Assembly (NCBI GenBank): GCA_030998225.1 | Contig: JAPYXD010000680.1 | Location: forward strand, 12,152,001-12,216,000 | DNA: 64,000 bases | Direction of reading: 5' to 3' | DNA from: Diplolepis rosae | Lineage: Eukaryota > Arthropoda > Insecta > Hymenoptera > Diplolepididae | In this document: positions 23,301-30,725 of the stretch, one piece after another | Numbering within the stretch: the first letter of the stretch is position 1 | Layout: each line of letters opens with the position of its first letter | Notes under the pieces: model-generated | What the model was told of the DNA's origin: nothing | Database searches by the model: none | Seen by the model: the letters and a program-made list of their open reading frames with translations, nothing else | Program-made: the position numbers and the translations under genes

Positions 23301-26300
23301 ATTTCTTCTCCATGGCGGTCTTCCTAAGGCTTCCTGTTGGGGGCTGCCTCCCTGAAGGCCGCGCAACGCATAGTCCCCGGTATGTGATCATTCCGGGGCT
23401 TTTCTTCCATTGCGGCACAGAGGTAGCACCGCGGTTGCCTTGTGCAGGACCCCGCGGTATATCCCTCCTCGCCGCATCTCCAGCAGCACCTACTTCGGTC
23501 TGGTCCACGACAGTCCGCTGCTATATGTCCAAAGCCAAGGCAGCGATAGCACCGGTTAAACTCCTTCTTCCTGCGAACCCTGCAGGATACCCACCCAATT
23601 TTGATGTGGGCCGCCTTGAGAAGTTTCAAGGCTTTTGCCTCCTCTAATAAAACAAACGCCTTCCTGTTTCCCCTGTAGGGTCTCTTCGTTAAGGAGACCG
23701 TGAGCTCTATCTCCGACTCTTGCTCGAAGAAACCTTTCACAGCCTCCTCGACGTCTCCGGCTCCAATGCTTGGATCCAGGTCGGCGATCTCAACCTCGAT
23801 CCGGGGGATGAGATGATGGACCGTCCCCCTGGATCCAACTGCCTCTTTGAAGGCAGTGTCTAGCCTCTCTCTGCTTTTTGTGGAACATTTTAGTTCCACC
23901 AGTAGGTCTTTGGAGCGCGTCTCCCTGATTCCCTGGACTGTGGCGCCCAGTTCGTCAGGGTTGACGCGCTTCTAAAGCTCACGCAGGATTGAGGCGTAGC
24001 TCATCCCCTCTGCCGGTTTGATGAGCACTGCCTCTGAACGCGCACGGCGAGGTTTCTCCGGCGTTTTGGAAGGTTTCTTCACTTTCCTTTTCCGGAGGTC
24101 CTTCTTCTTCGGGACCTCGACCCACTCCTCTTCTTTATTGGAGGCTTTAGGCCTCTTCTCCACCGGTTTCTTTACTGCAGACTCCTCCGGGCTCGCAGTC
24201 GGCTCTCTGGTCCGCTTGCGTGTGTCCGGCGTGGACCTCGCAGCAGGATGTGGAAGGGTTTGGCTCCCCTCGTCCACGACTCGCTTTTGTTTTGGCGGTC
24301 TTACCTCCTTTATCTTCTGTATCACGAGGCCTCTCATTAAGTGCTCGAAGGAATCAAGGTAGCATACGGTATCGTCGATGTCGTATCGCAGCGCCCCGAG
24401 CCCCTTCTTCATCTCCTGTATACCATCCCTGATAGGGAGGTGCTTGTTCTTCTTGGACCTGGAAAAGTTCTCCATCTTCTCAAGGGCCGATTCCACCTTC
24501 GAGAGGATCTCCAGCTGCTGCTCGTTCCGCTGGTGTAGCCAGTTCCGGTACTGCCGTACCTGAGACTTATCCGTCTCGAACGGATCCGGCGTCTCCTCCG
24601 TCACAACTATATACCGGTATAGGTCGAACAGCTATACTTCTATCGTTACACGAACGAAATTATAATGGTACGATGGCAAAATACGCATTTCGGTACGTCA
24701 CGCATTCAGTTTAGCTACAATATCAATATCGTAGTCACGAAAGGTATTTTGCTGAACTAAAATTCTGTATAGTTTTTTCAGCTATACTGTTTTTTCCGTG
24801 TACTATAAGGTTCCAACTAAGTATAGATGGAGCCATAGGTACGATTTTCCATAGGAGTACCAAATTTATTACAGCTGTTATATTTTGTTGGCAGGTAAAT
24901 AATGGGACGAAGGTTTATTCAAATTGTAGTTGCGTTAAGCCGAAATTATCTCGACTGGTGGAGGATATTTTCACGAGCAATGCTTCAACTTTCACAACAA
25001 AAGCTGACATTTTTAAAGAGCCTCCAAATTTAGGCACAGCTATTCCTGGAGCTTGTCCGGTAGATTGCATGGAGAAGTTTTACATTTTCCTGGCTGTGGT
25101 TTGTTTGTTGAAGTTCAGCGGTGCCACTGGAAGAGCGTCCAACTTCCTTGTTTCCGTTAGATGTGTCGACGAAAAGGACAAAACCGTGGCCATGGGCTTC
25201 GGACTAATGATTATGAGCCTCTTTGCTTTTATACCATCACCAATTCTCTTTGGATATATTTTAGGTATATTATTTATTCTCCAATCCCATATTGTATCTA
25301 ATATTGTTTGTATTTAGCATACTTCATATTTCTTTTTGAAAATTGTAGATAAAACATGTCTTGTCTGGGGTAAGACGTGCAGTGGAAATGGAAATTGTTG
25401 GCTTTATAATGGAGAGGCCTTAAGATATTGGCTCAATTTCACAGCGGCAGGTAATTATATTAATTTCATGATAGCACAGGTTTACGGGGTTTTGGACCCA
25501 AGCTGGTAAAATACGTTTTCGAAGTAATTTTAGTTGTTGATCACGAATCAGCAGTCCATTTTTCCCGATCAGGTCAGGTTTTCGAGATAAGGGATTAAGC
25601 TATTTTTATAGCCATTTTTGACAATTTGGTAAAGTTCTTGTCGTCAATTAATTGTCTCATATCTGGTCCAACAAAAACTCCATCTTTGATGGCGGGAAAC
25701 GGGCAATGAATTTGAATTCAGCAAGCGAAAAAATATAAGAAAATATTTTTGGCTTCTCGAGTCAAAAAACTTTTCTAAATTTGTAAACCTGTGTAATTAT
25801 TCGTATGCAGCAATTTTTCATTACTTTCATTCAATATGTGGATGTTTATTGATTAGATAAGACTGGTGAATAGCCATTTTGCTGCAGGGTAGGCAACAAC
25901 TTTTCTAGGGTAATTTAGGCACGCTGAATCCGAAAATGACCATCATTTTTCCTTATCAGCTCTGATTTTTGTGATATTGTAAAAAGCCCGTTTTTTTCGA
26001 TATGCAAACATTCAAATTCGTATATTTCGGCAATTATAAAAACCCGTGTGTAAAAATTTCATGGCAGTCTATTGTCTGATATGGCCCAGGTCTGGCAATA
26101 TCCAGACCGGCTAGTCTGGAAGTTCTGGTCTGGCTTGGATCTGGTCCTGGTCAGCATTCCATGGCAAAAAAGTTTGTATGTGGTAAACGAATATTTTTTT
26201 TACAAGTTTCAAAAAATTCATAGGTTCGTAACAAGTTTTTAGAAACATTTATTACGCGACCGGAAACGAGTATCTCCTTTTTGCAAATATATCTACTACT

Positions 26301-27158
26301 TAGTTGTTGATTCCAAATGTTTCGAAGATTAAGTTGTGACTTTGCGCATAATATTGCTAGTCTTCATCACTCAAACGTGTTGACAAATCGAATAAACTGT
26401 CAAAAGTTTTTGAGCAAAAGCTCGACTGCATTTTTTGACGTATGAAAAGTGGAATGTTTCTTGTCAATTATCGAAATATCGAAATCGATAAATGTTTAAT
26501 AAAAATGTGTTTTCAACCAAAAATTAATTAACTGACCACCAAATAGTGGCTGACTAGTCGCTGGCTAGCCGCTGACTAGTGTCTGATCAGCCGATGACCA
26601 GCGGCGATCGTACAAAAACATTACAGCTCAGGCCAGCTCCAGACCAAGCCTTATAGTCAGCGCCAGAACTGGAAACCAGACAGTCCGGTCTGGCGCTGGC
26701 CAGCGCCATGAAATTTTTCCACACGGGAATTCAAAGCGCTGTTGCACAAACAATTTCAGTCCAATTTTAATAAAATTACTGAATATGTAGCTTTATCTAT
26801 CTTCTTTGTTGTGTTAAAATTTTTACGTAATCGAATAAAAATTGTCAAAATGGTATTAAATATAAAAAATCAGTTTTTTTGCAATAATGCAAGACCAAGA
26901 GCTTATTGAAGAAAGTGATCGTCATTATTGGATCCAGCGTTGCCAAATTACCCTAGAAAAATTGGTGCCTACCCTGCAGCAAACAGAAATTTTTTGGTCA
27001 GATAATGTAATGGATTCGAAATTAATTTTTCTTCAGGTTTCGTAACAATTGGGACGCTCTGTGACATTGGAGTTTGGTATTACGTAAAGGATGTGAAAAT
27101 CTTCGACGAAGAAGTCGAACTTGAGGACATCGCGGAGGAACCAGGAGAGACGCTCTAA
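4968..27158 (+). CDS. Organic anion transporting polypeptide (SLCO/OATP), 7 exons, 716 aa
   Basis: The joined exons are 4968-5307, 5413-5522, 7271-7710, 11022-11688, 24895-25264, 25349-25450 and 27037-27158. Lengths and phases sum to 2151 nt with one frame and a terminal TAA. Family features visible: a Pro/Thr-rich cytoplasmic N-terminus (residues 27-40), TM1 at about 77-95, a GHRPRW loop, the OATP signature WLGAWWLG at 298-305, and a Kazal-like cysteine-rich extracellular loop at about 485-533 with NPVC and CHAGC. Later membrane spans follow. The length is normal for the family (650-750). It should be a sodium-independent plasma-membrane carrier for amphipathic anions or steroid conjugates; the substrate is unknown. 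All introns have GT-AG ends. Intron 4 is 13.2 kb and full of transposons. The start ATG has A at -3. The C-terminus GETL could be a weak PDZ ligand. I cannot assign a specific insect orthologue. Confidence 0.93.
5413..5522 (+). CDS. Gene 1 exon 2
   Basis: The acceptor is TTTTATGTAG. The exon encodes residues 114-150, containing GNDISQLF and the conserved loop GKGHRPRW between TM2 and TM3. It ends ACA before GTAAGG in phase 0. Confidence 0.9.
5588..5842. mobile_element. Palindromic MITE in gene 1 intron 2
   Basis: The termini GAAAAATAGTTCGAG and CTCGAACTATTTTTC are perfect complements. Inner blocks ACTCAACTTTT and AATCTCCAACTT are mirrored too, so the 255 bp can fold into one hairpin. It starts only 65 bp after the donor of exon 2. 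Confidence 0.75.
5843..6443. other. Intron 2 sequence, nothing recognised
   Basis: No gene or repeat terminus is supported. A slightly GC-richer patch at 6170-6300 has no coding frame. Confidence 0.5.
6444..6701. mobile_element. MITE with ACACGGAGAAAAATG termini
   Basis: The left end ACACGGAGAAAAATG is mirrored by CATTTTTCTCCCTGTAT. The interior repeats AATATCTAGATATT and related ATAT words. The termini resemble those of the element at 7755-8033 (CACGGAGAAAC), suggesting related families. Confidence 0.65.
6712..6983. mobile_element. TA-target MITE, CTCTCTAAAT family, 272 bp
   Basis: Ends are CTCTCTGAATCTGAATCAGT and the complement of CTCTCTAAATTTGGATCAG, flanked by TA on both sides (6710-6711 and 6984-6985). 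The interior is built of CACTGATGAATCAGTGAAAA-type units and is self-complementary. The copy at 10023-10294 has exactly the same length. TA duplication suggests mobilisation by a Tc1/mariner-type transposase. Confidence 0.85.
6986..7270. other. 3' part of gene 1 intron 2
   Basis: AT-rich intron sequence with one small inverted repeat near 7165-7210 (CACTTTGATAA mirrored by TTATCAAAGTG). It ends in the T-rich acceptor of exon 3. Confidence 0.5.
7271..7710 (+). CDS. Gene 1 exon 3
   Basis: The acceptor is TTTTTTTAG. The exon encodes residues 151-296 plus two bases of R297, spanning TM3-TM5 with PHFLYGPGED and YTLGVSYMDDN, both OATP-typical. The donor GTAGAA follows CCAAG, phase 2, placing the intron just before the WLGAWWLG signature. 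Confidence 0.92.
7755..8033. mobile_element. Palindromic MITE in gene 1 intron 3
   Basis: CACGGAGAAACTTT at the left is mirrored by AAGTTTCTCCGTG at the right. The arms continue inward through ACTATAGTA and ACTAACAAAAATTCTCAAAG blocks, so the 279 bp form a near-complete hairpin. It starts 44 bp downstream of the exon 3 donor. Confidence 0.8.
8249..8316. repeat. Second copy of the 796-860 fragment
   Basis: It carries TTTCTAAATCTGAATCAGT and then the block ending TTTCGAATGTTAT, as at 796-860. It is probably a degraded MITE end. Confidence 0.55.
8317..8709. other. Intron 3 sequence, nothing recognised
   Basis: No supported feature was found; short frames here show no family motif. Confidence 0.45.
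8710..9171. mobile_element. MITE with CACAGTAAAAA termini
   Basis: The left end CACAGTAAAAA and right end TTTTTACAGTG are inverted apart from one base. The interior is a degenerate run of GGAAA/TTTCC words such as GGAAATTTTTCCTA in both orientations, giving many overlapping short palindromes. It directly abuts the left end of the mariner relic. Confidence 0.65.
9577..9764. mobile_element. 188 bp MITE, CCCAGGTGG termini, inside mariner relic
   Basis: CCCAGGTGG and CCACCTGGG end the element, with TA on both sides (9575-9576 and 9765-9766). The interior is a GC-richer palindrome of CAGTACTG, GGTACC and GCCAGT words. It splits the mariner codons after KWIVYN. Removing it with one TA restores the expected mariner order, which proves insertion after the mariner. 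Confidence 0.85.
10023..10294. mobile_element. TA-target MITE, CTCTCTAAAT family, inside mariner relic
   Basis: 272 bp, the same length as the copy at 6712-6983, but roughly in the opposite orientation. Flanked by TA at 10021-10022 and 10295-10296. It lies between the GVIF and PHTSLATR segments of the mariner relic, where the second catalytic aspartate should be. Confidence 0.87.
10751..10892. mobile_element. Second TCTTCCACATAG MITE
   Basis: TCTTCCACATAGAA and TTCTATGTGGAAGA end a 142 bp palindrome with inner TCCGCC, ATACTGGTCAA and CCAGTGAG words shared with 862-1014. It lies 130 bp upstream of exon 4. Confidence 0.75.
11022..11688 (+). CDS. Gene 1 exon 4
   Basis: The acceptor is GAATTATAG. 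It completes R297 and encodes 298-519. The OATP signature WLGAWWLG is first, then TM6, the intracellular loop, TM7-TM9, and the first part of the Kazal-like loop (cysteines from residue 487, NPVC, CHAGC). The donor is ACT before GTAAAG, phase 0; a weaker GT at 11695 is not in agreement with exon 5. Confidence 0.95.
11820..12850. repeat. Direct copy of palindrome arm, split by TTAA element
   Basis: 11820-12053 closely repeats the segment at about 13590-13815 in the same orientation (TCTGATAAAATTTTCGGATT, AATCTGAGACTTAATCCGAA). After the TTAA element at 12058-12799 it resumes as TTTGAGTTCGTATCGATCC. The related sequence at 13815 lacks the insertion and so shows the empty site. Confidence 0.75.
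12058..12799. mobile_element. TTAA-target MITE with GGGGGTCTCC termini
   Basis: GGGGGTCTCCTTATCCAGA and its perfect complement end the 742 bp element, flanked by TTAA at 12054-12057 and 12800-12803. TTAA duplication is characteristic of piggyBac- and Kolobok-type transposases. Non-coding; the only frames are short and motif-free. Confidence 0.85.
12976..13049. repeat. 74 bp mini-palindrome, CTACTAG termini (copy 1)
   Basis: It runs from CTACTAGTGGGTCAT to the complement-type end GACCCCCTAGTAG. Equal-length copies lie at 18179-18252 (opposite arm) and 38703-38776. The interior has TTTTCCCGTGTGGG. Confidence 0.75.
14906..15060. repeat. Extra copy of the arm end TTATCATACGATTTGTG
   Basis: This segment repeats 16757-16890 in direct orientation, with the words AAAAAATCTCAAAAACC, GGGAAAAAACA and GAAATGATATATCTCATT. 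It marks where the outer arms and the inner palindrome were joined. Confidence 0.65.
15040..15875. repeat. Inner palindrome of the 5.5 kb structure
   Basis: ACGTCTCGAGTGACAAATT near the left end is mirrored by TTTGTCACTCGAGACGTC near the right, with the symmetry centre close to 15490. The arms of about 400 bp also share TATGCAGAA, GGCCATTTATGG and ATATATAGAC-type words. Confidence 0.8.
15987..16498. mobile_element. CCCT foldback element built of TCCGAA words
   Basis: CCCTGATGAAAGTATCGGAT at the left is mirrored by ATCCGATACTTTCGCTAGGG. Nearly all of the 512 bp is inverted repeat made of ATTCCGA, CAATCCGAA and complementary words. Relatives with the same termini lie at 18700-19090 and 39208-39765. 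Confidence 0.85.
18179..18252. repeat. 74 bp mini-palindrome, CTACTAG termini (copy 2)
   Basis: Inverted counterpart of 12976-13049 in the right arm of the large palindrome; the same 74 bp length and terminal words are kept. Confidence 0.7.
18266..20582. repeat. 2.3 kb foldback next to the large palindrome
   Basis: The arms are about 18266-18615 and 20262-20582. AGTAATAATTGGAATTAAAG is mirrored by TTTAATTCCAATTATTACTG, and GATCCAGGTCAAATAG by CTATTTGACCTGGATT. An inner inverted repeat (about 19420-19570 against 20060-20215) is mirrored around 19820, with words such as AAAATACCTTACAATGAATT. The spacer also carries the CCCT foldback 18700-19090. Confidence 0.8.
18700..19090. mobile_element. 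CCCT foldback element, 391 bp copy
   Basis: It runs from CCCTGGCGAAAATGTCGGAT to the mirrored TCCGATACTTTCGCGAGGG end, with the TCCGAA-type interior of the family. Short frames inside merely follow the repeat. Confidence 0.85.
20583..21074. other. Intron 4 sequence with a direct repeat of 12850-12955
   Basis: 20583-20690 repeats in direct orientation the block with GCACCAGGCGATTTGTTTGC and CAATAAAGCGTTTTATCAA found at 12865-12930. These two copies therefore bracket the whole 12.8-20.6 kb palindromic complex. From 20690 onward nothing is recognised. Confidence 0.6.
21655..21876 (+). pseudogene. THAP zinc-finger fragment of a transposase
   Basis: Translation from ATG 21655 gives MSH, a TGA stop at 21664-21666, then SYCVVNCKNTSRKSE, KFYKFPTSKW and KWVAAVRR. 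The C-x3-C pair, the FP after a FxxF-like block and the invariant tryptophan match the THAP C2CH domain. The distal half is eroded: SRTCSA keeps the third cysteine but the histidine is missing. With the in-frame stop and no catalytic domain it is a dead fragment. Confidence 0.7.
22059..22723. mobile_element. TTAA-B hairpin element (copy 1)
   Basis: 665 bp, flanked by TTAA at 22055-22058 and 22724-22727. GGTAGTCGTCATGCCAAAAA at the left is mirrored at the right, and about 300 bp arms continue with AATCAGTCTCTGG, TCATATGTAAGGAAAGA and other shared words. A second copy is at 29591-30272. Non-coding. Confidence 0.88.
23024..23038. repeat. LINE target-site duplication, left copy
   Basis: ACTATATACCGGTAT, identical to 24606-24620. 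It marks the 3' side of the LINE inserted on the - strand. Confidence 0.88.
23324..23960 (-). pseudogene. LINE ORF1 (gag-like), C-terminal part with zinc knuckles
   Basis: This frame carries IRETRSKDLLVELKC, an RRM-like stretch around RIEVEIADLDPS, and then three knuckles at about 23430-23551: CYRCLGFGHIAADC, CWRCGEEGYTAGSC and CYLC. It is the nucleic-acid-binding part of ORF1 in R1/I/Jockey-type LINEs. It is one frame off from the upstream part, so a frameshift lies near 23965-23975. The frame stops at 23324-23326. Confidence 0.85.
23972..24604 (-). pseudogene. LINE ORF1 (gag-like), N-terminal part
   Basis: The open frame of about 210 codons begins at the element's truncated 5' end without an ATG (first codon GTG). 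It contains a coiled-coil-like charged segment (EQQLEILSKVESALEKMENF), then a basic KKP/KRP-rich region and SYASILREL. This order is usual for R1-clade ORF1 proteins. A stop and frameshift separate it from the zinc-knuckle part. Confidence 0.8.
24606..24620. repeat. LINE target-site duplication, right copy
   Basis: ACTATATACCGGTAT, a perfect 15 bp match to 23024-23038, marking the 5' side of the LINE. Confidence 0.88.
24895..25264 (+). CDS. Gene 1 exon 5
   Basis: The acceptor is TTGTTGGCAG. The exon encodes residues 520-642: the end of the Kazal-like loop (SNCSCV), then TM10-TM11 with CPVDCMEKFYIF, VRCVDEKDKTVAMG and FIPSPILFG, all strongly OATP-like. The donor is TTAG before GTATAT, phase 1. 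Confidence 0.93.
25349..25450 (+). CDS. Gene 1 exon 6
   Basis: It follows an 84 bp intron (acceptor AATTGTAG). It encodes 643-676, DKTCLVWGKTC and NCWLYNGEALRYWLNFTA, the conserved extracellular cysteine segment before TM12. The donor is GCAG before GTAATT, phase 1. Confidence 0.92.
25451..25880. other. 5' part of gene 1 intron 6
   Basis: AT-rich sequence with no recognised feature. Confidence 0.5.
25881..26980. mobile_element. 1.1 kb foldback in gene 1 intron 6
   Basis: GCTGCAGGGTAGGCA at the left is mirrored by TGCCTACCCTGCAGC, and the inner TTTCTAGGGTAATTT by AAATTACCCTAGAAA. It ends 56 bp before the acceptor of the last coding exon. Another element (26043-26727) is nested within it. Confidence 0.8.
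26043..26727. mobile_element. Nested MITE with CCCGTGTG termini
   Basis: CCCGTGTGTAAAAATTTCAT is mirrored by ATGAAATTTTTCCACACGGG. The interior contains clusters of CTGGTCTGG/CCAGACC and CTGACTAG-type words in both orientations, so it is self-complementary and GC-richer near both ends. Confidence 0.78.
27037..27158 (+). CDS. Gene 1 exon 7 and stop codon
   Basis: The acceptor is TTTTCTTCAG. The exon encodes residues 677-716: the end of TM12, the short tail YYVKDVKIFDEEVELEDIAE and the terminal GETL, with TAA at 27156-27158. The tail is acidic. The last four residues fit the loose class III PDZ-ligand pattern. Confidence 0.92.
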
Positions 27159-27182
27159 AGTCTGAATAGATAAAGTCATCCA

Positions 27183-27196
27183 AATAAAAGAATAAA
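27183..27196 (+). terminator. Poly(A) signals of gene 1
   Basis: Two AATAAA hexamers (27183-27188 and 27191-27196) lie 25-38 bp after the stop codon, followed by T- and GT-rich sequence. The 3'UTR would be very short. Confidence 0.6.
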
Positions 27197-28162
27197 TAAA
27201 ATAATTGAAGTCATTCAAGAAAGACTTGTTGATGAAAATCAGGAAATTACTATACAAGAATAAAGACTTTTCAAGTACCTTAAGAACAAAGCCTATTTTT
27301 GCAGCACGAATATTTAGATGTTAGAATAATTTAGGATTGGAATTAGACTAATTAAATCAGATTCAATTTAAACAAATTCTAATTCAGTTATTTGAAACAA
27401 AAATGCGAACTGTTATATTATTATTACTTTATTTCTCCTTCAAAAATAAGCCAAAGTATATATGGAAAGGTTGAAATGGATGGATAATTGTGATTGAAAT
27501 AAACGAAAATACAGCACTAGTTTTAAGTAATTTACGTATAAGTTTAATTGAATAAATATTTTTAAAAATTACAGGTATTGCGCAATAACTCAACGAGCAT
27601 TCTCTAATAATTGACGTAGGTGGAATTTATAATTAGAAACAGAAATAAAAAAAATAATTTTTTCTAAAAAAAAATTTCAAAGATAATAAAAAAGTATCTA
27701 CAGAAAAAATATCAATGAAGTGTGGATCTGTTAAATGTGAATGGTATTGTACTTATTCAACATAAAAATTGTAGATATAATTGAGTGTTTCTGAAAATTA
27801 ATTTCCACTTTATCGACATCACACATTTGTACTAAATTTTCAATATTTCTAAAAGGTAATTTTCTAAAAAATTATTTTTTGTAATATGACACTAATGTCT
27901 CTATAATTCTTGAGATTCTCCCCTAAATTTCGAAAATTTAGAATAGACACAAACCATGCAAACGTTCAAAAATTCTCGGGGTCGGTAAAGTAGGAATTTA
28001 TGCACAGAATCGCTCGAGTATATGACCTATATAATACTTTTACATTTACTTAAACAAATCAAAGGATAACGTTCGTTGCTATAAAGTAAATTTTCTACTT
28101 AAGTCTTTACAAAATTAAAAATATTCATTATGATGGCTACCAATGTTTTTAAGAATAATCTA
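27197..28162. other. Convergent intergenic region, unique part
   Basis: AT-rich sequence downstream of gene 1 with additional AATAAA words. No gene or clear repeat termini seen. Confidence 0.5.
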
Positions 28163-28261
28163 TTAAGGGGTCATTCTACTTTTGATCCTTGGAAAAAAGC
28201 TATTTTTGTGAATTCTTTATGAGATTATTAATAAAGATATTGATATAGAGTTTGTTAGGCT

Positions 28262-28741
28262 TAATAAACACACTCTTGAAATACATCAAAAATTTGTTTG
28301 TCATTCATTTTATACACTTTTTATACACAAAAACGTCAGTCAAACGCAACGCCTCGAAAAGCAGTTAGGTCTGATGCGTTAATGGAATTTTGGACATGGG
28401 CCATCTGAAACAGAAAAATTAAGTGGTTTTAGGTTCAGTATGACAATGTGTATATCGCAAACCGCAATGATCTCAAAATTTTGATTTTTACTATATTTTT
28501 TTTTGTCTACCATTTTGTTATTTTTGCAAGTATATTAACAATTGTGGTGTACAATATAGCCATATTCACACTGAACCTAAAAATTTTTTTTCTTTTTGTT
28601 TTCTGATTTTTCTGTTTCAGATGGCCCTTGTCCAAAATTCCATCAATACCTACCTACTTTTCGAGGCGTTGCGTTTGACTGATGTTTTTGTGTATAAAAA
28701 GTGTATAAAATAAATGAAATTTTAAGAGTGTGTTCATTAAT
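28262..28741. repeat. Inner hairpin of the 28.2-30.7 kb element
   Basis: The arms are about 28262-28460 and 28555-28741. TTTCAGATGGCCC with TCCAAAATTCCAT, and ACGCAACGCCTCGAAAAG, are mirrored by their complements. The loop is about 95 bp. Confidence 0.8.
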
Positions 28742-29323
28742 GGGGAATCCCATCTTGTTCAACTTTAACTTTAAACGCGTTTTTCTCAAAACTATTTTTT
28801 TCGAAACTGTGACCACGATTACAAGAAAAGTATTTGGTGAATCAAGCTGATTTTTAGACTGAATATTCATTGATCATGCCTCTTCTGTTCGGGATGTTAG
28901 ATTTATTTATTTTTCATTTTTCGCACTTTTATAACTAAATGAATTATCAAAAAGAGGCTAAAAATTCATTTTTTTTACAAATAGGTGCAATTTCGCTTCA
29001 TTTCAAAATTTTGGAAAACGTATTTCCCGAACGAAAGCCAACACGCTACTGATTGAAACTGTGTTACGCTTTTTTGTTTCAGTCGACCTGGGATGCCTAA
29101 ATCATGGTCACATTTTGGCACCAACTTTCCGACAAGGTCACGTTCGAAGACGACTATACCGCGAAACAATTTTTTCGTACTTACCATCTACATATATTTT
29201 TTATCTTCAGGAATAAACGAACAACGTGCAAAAAAATCATTGTGATATCTTATGCCATTCTGTAGAAAAAAAAAGTTGAATTTTGGTCCGAAAACCGAGT
29301 CACAAGGTGGAAGTCCCCCTTAA

Positions 29324-30623
29324 GGTAGTTGATCCACGAAAATTAGACCTCAGACAAAAATAGATAATTTTGCTTTCAAGAATAAAAATATTATTATTGA
29401 AGGGCTATTTTGGAAGAGAAATGATTAATTTCCATGAAAAAAATTTTAAATACAGAAAAATAATTTTATTAATAAATTTTATTTTTGACCCAACTTTTTT
29501 TCTTATCGCTTCTTATCAAATTTAAAAAAATTATGCTGTTTTAATAAATTACAAATCACTTTTTCAAGAAAAATATTCCCTACAACTTAAGGTAGTTGTC
29601 GTGCCACAAATCAGTCTCTGGAAAAAGAAGTTTTTCTATGATTTCAAGACTGAGAATTATATCATCAGCCATGTCATATGTAAGGAAAGATACTCTTTTT
29701 AATGAAAAAATTTAAAAATTACGAAAAATAATTTTTTAATAATGTTTTTTGTAATAGGATTTTTCCTTACTATCGCTTTTTCCTTACTATCGCTTCTTAC
29801 CAATTTTTTGAAAATGATTGAAGTTTTTTAAATCATAGCTTATTTTTTGGGGGAAAATATTCTCTACAACTTAAGCGTTTCCAATTTTTAAAAATGAATC
29901 AATTCCTATCAAATACAGCAATTTGCTTATAAAAATTTCGTTTTGGAAAATTGATTTTTATTGATTTCAGCCATTAAAGAATTTATTTTCAAAAATTGGA
30001 AACAGTTAAGTTGTAGAGAATATTTTCCCCGCAAAAATAAGCTATGATTTAAGAAACTCCAATCATTTTCAAAAAATTGATAAGAAGCGATAGTAAGGAA
30101 AAATCCTATTACAGAAAACATTATTAAAAAATTATTTTTCGTAATTTAAAAATTTTTTCATTAAAAAGAGTGTCTTTCCTTACATATGACATGGCTGATG
30201 ATATAATTTCCAGTCTTGAAATCATAGAAAAACTTCTTTTTCCAGAGACTGATTTTTGGCACGACAACTACCTTAAACATTTCCAATTTTCGAGAATGAA
30301 TAAATTATTATCAAATTCAGCAATTTGTTTATAAAAATTTCGTTTTGGACAATGTTTTTTAATGGTTTCAGCCATTAAAGAATTTATTTTTAAACATCAG
30401 AAACGGTGAAGTTGTGGGAAATCTTTTCTCTGAGAAAATGATTCATGATTTATTAGAATTATTAAATTATTTTTTTTAAAATTATTATTCTGTGCTTCAA
30501 ATTTTTTTCATGTAAAATAATCTTTTTTCTTTCAAAATAGCCCTTCAATAATAATATTGCTGTTCTTGAAAGCAAAATTATCTATTTTTGCCTGAAGTTT
30601 AATTTTCATGGATGAAAACTACC
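29324..30623. mobile_element. TTAA-A hairpin element, interrupted by TTAA-B
   Basis: GGTAGTTGATCCACGAAAAT at the left and ATTTTCATGGATGAAAACTA plus CC at the right, flanked by TTAA at 29320-29323 and 30624-30627. Without the nested TTAA-B (29591-30272) it is about 615 bp. The family is near-fully palindromic and non-coding; reading frames around LLINFIFDPTFFLIASYQIL found in many copies are by-products. Confidence 0.88.
29591..30272. mobile_element. TTAA-B hairpin element (copy 2), nested in TTAA-A
   Basis: 682 bp, flanked by TTAA (29587-29590 and 30273-30276). Sister TTAA-A copies read CTACAACTTAACCATTTCC at this point, which is the empty site. An internal duplication of TTTTTCCTTACTATCGC lies near 29760. 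Related to copy 1 at 22059-22723. Confidence 0.9.
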
Positions 30624-30725
30624 TTAAATCTAACAAACTATATCGATATCTTTATTAATAATCTCATAAAAAATTCCGAAAAATAGCTTTTTTCCGAGTG
30701 TTCAAAATAGAATGACCTCTTAATG

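Larger units (their letters stand above)
23039..24605 (-). mobile_element. R1-type non-LTR retrotransposon, ORF1-only copy
   Basis: A GC-rich 1.57 kb insert bounded by the 15 bp duplication ACTATATACCGGTAT. On the - strand it begins inside ORF1, continues through a gag-like ORF1 with zinc knuckles, then a short GC-rich 3' region, and ends with an A-rich tail (the T-run at about 23039-23062). No reverse transcriptase or endonuclease frame is present, although both element ends and the duplication are preserved. Its base composition contrasts strongly with the surroundings, which suggests a relatively young insertion. Confidence 0.87.
21077..24800. mobile_element. TA-flanked element with nested THAP relic and LINE
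   Basis: CACTGAAAAAACAGTATAGC at the left is mirrored by GCTATACTGTTTTTTCCGTG at the right, with TA at 21075-21076 and 24801-24802. Words such as TATACCGGTATA and AGCTATACT recur inside. The host sequence survives as 21077-21573, 22933-23023 and 24621-24800; the remainder is later insertions. Its own piece at 21296-21560 is GC-richer with no recognisable coding frame. Confidence 0.8.
28167..30719. mobile_element. TTAA-target element, GGGGTCATTCTA termini, with nested insertions
   Basis: GGGGTCATTCTACTTTTGAT at the left is mirrored at the right (GAGGTCATTCTATTTTGAA read inward), flanked by TTAA at 28163-28166 and 30720-30723. Arms of about 100 bp also share AAAAAAGCTATTTTT and GAGATTATTAATAAAGATAT. 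It contains a hairpin (28262-28741), a TTAA-A element (29324-30623) and, inside that, a TTAA-B element. It fills most of the gap between the two transporter 3' ends. Confidence 0.83.

Noticed and set aside
23312..24563. Long + strand frames opposite the LINE ORF1
   Set aside because: They are antisense shadows of the GC-rich gag frame, which has zinc knuckles on the - strand.
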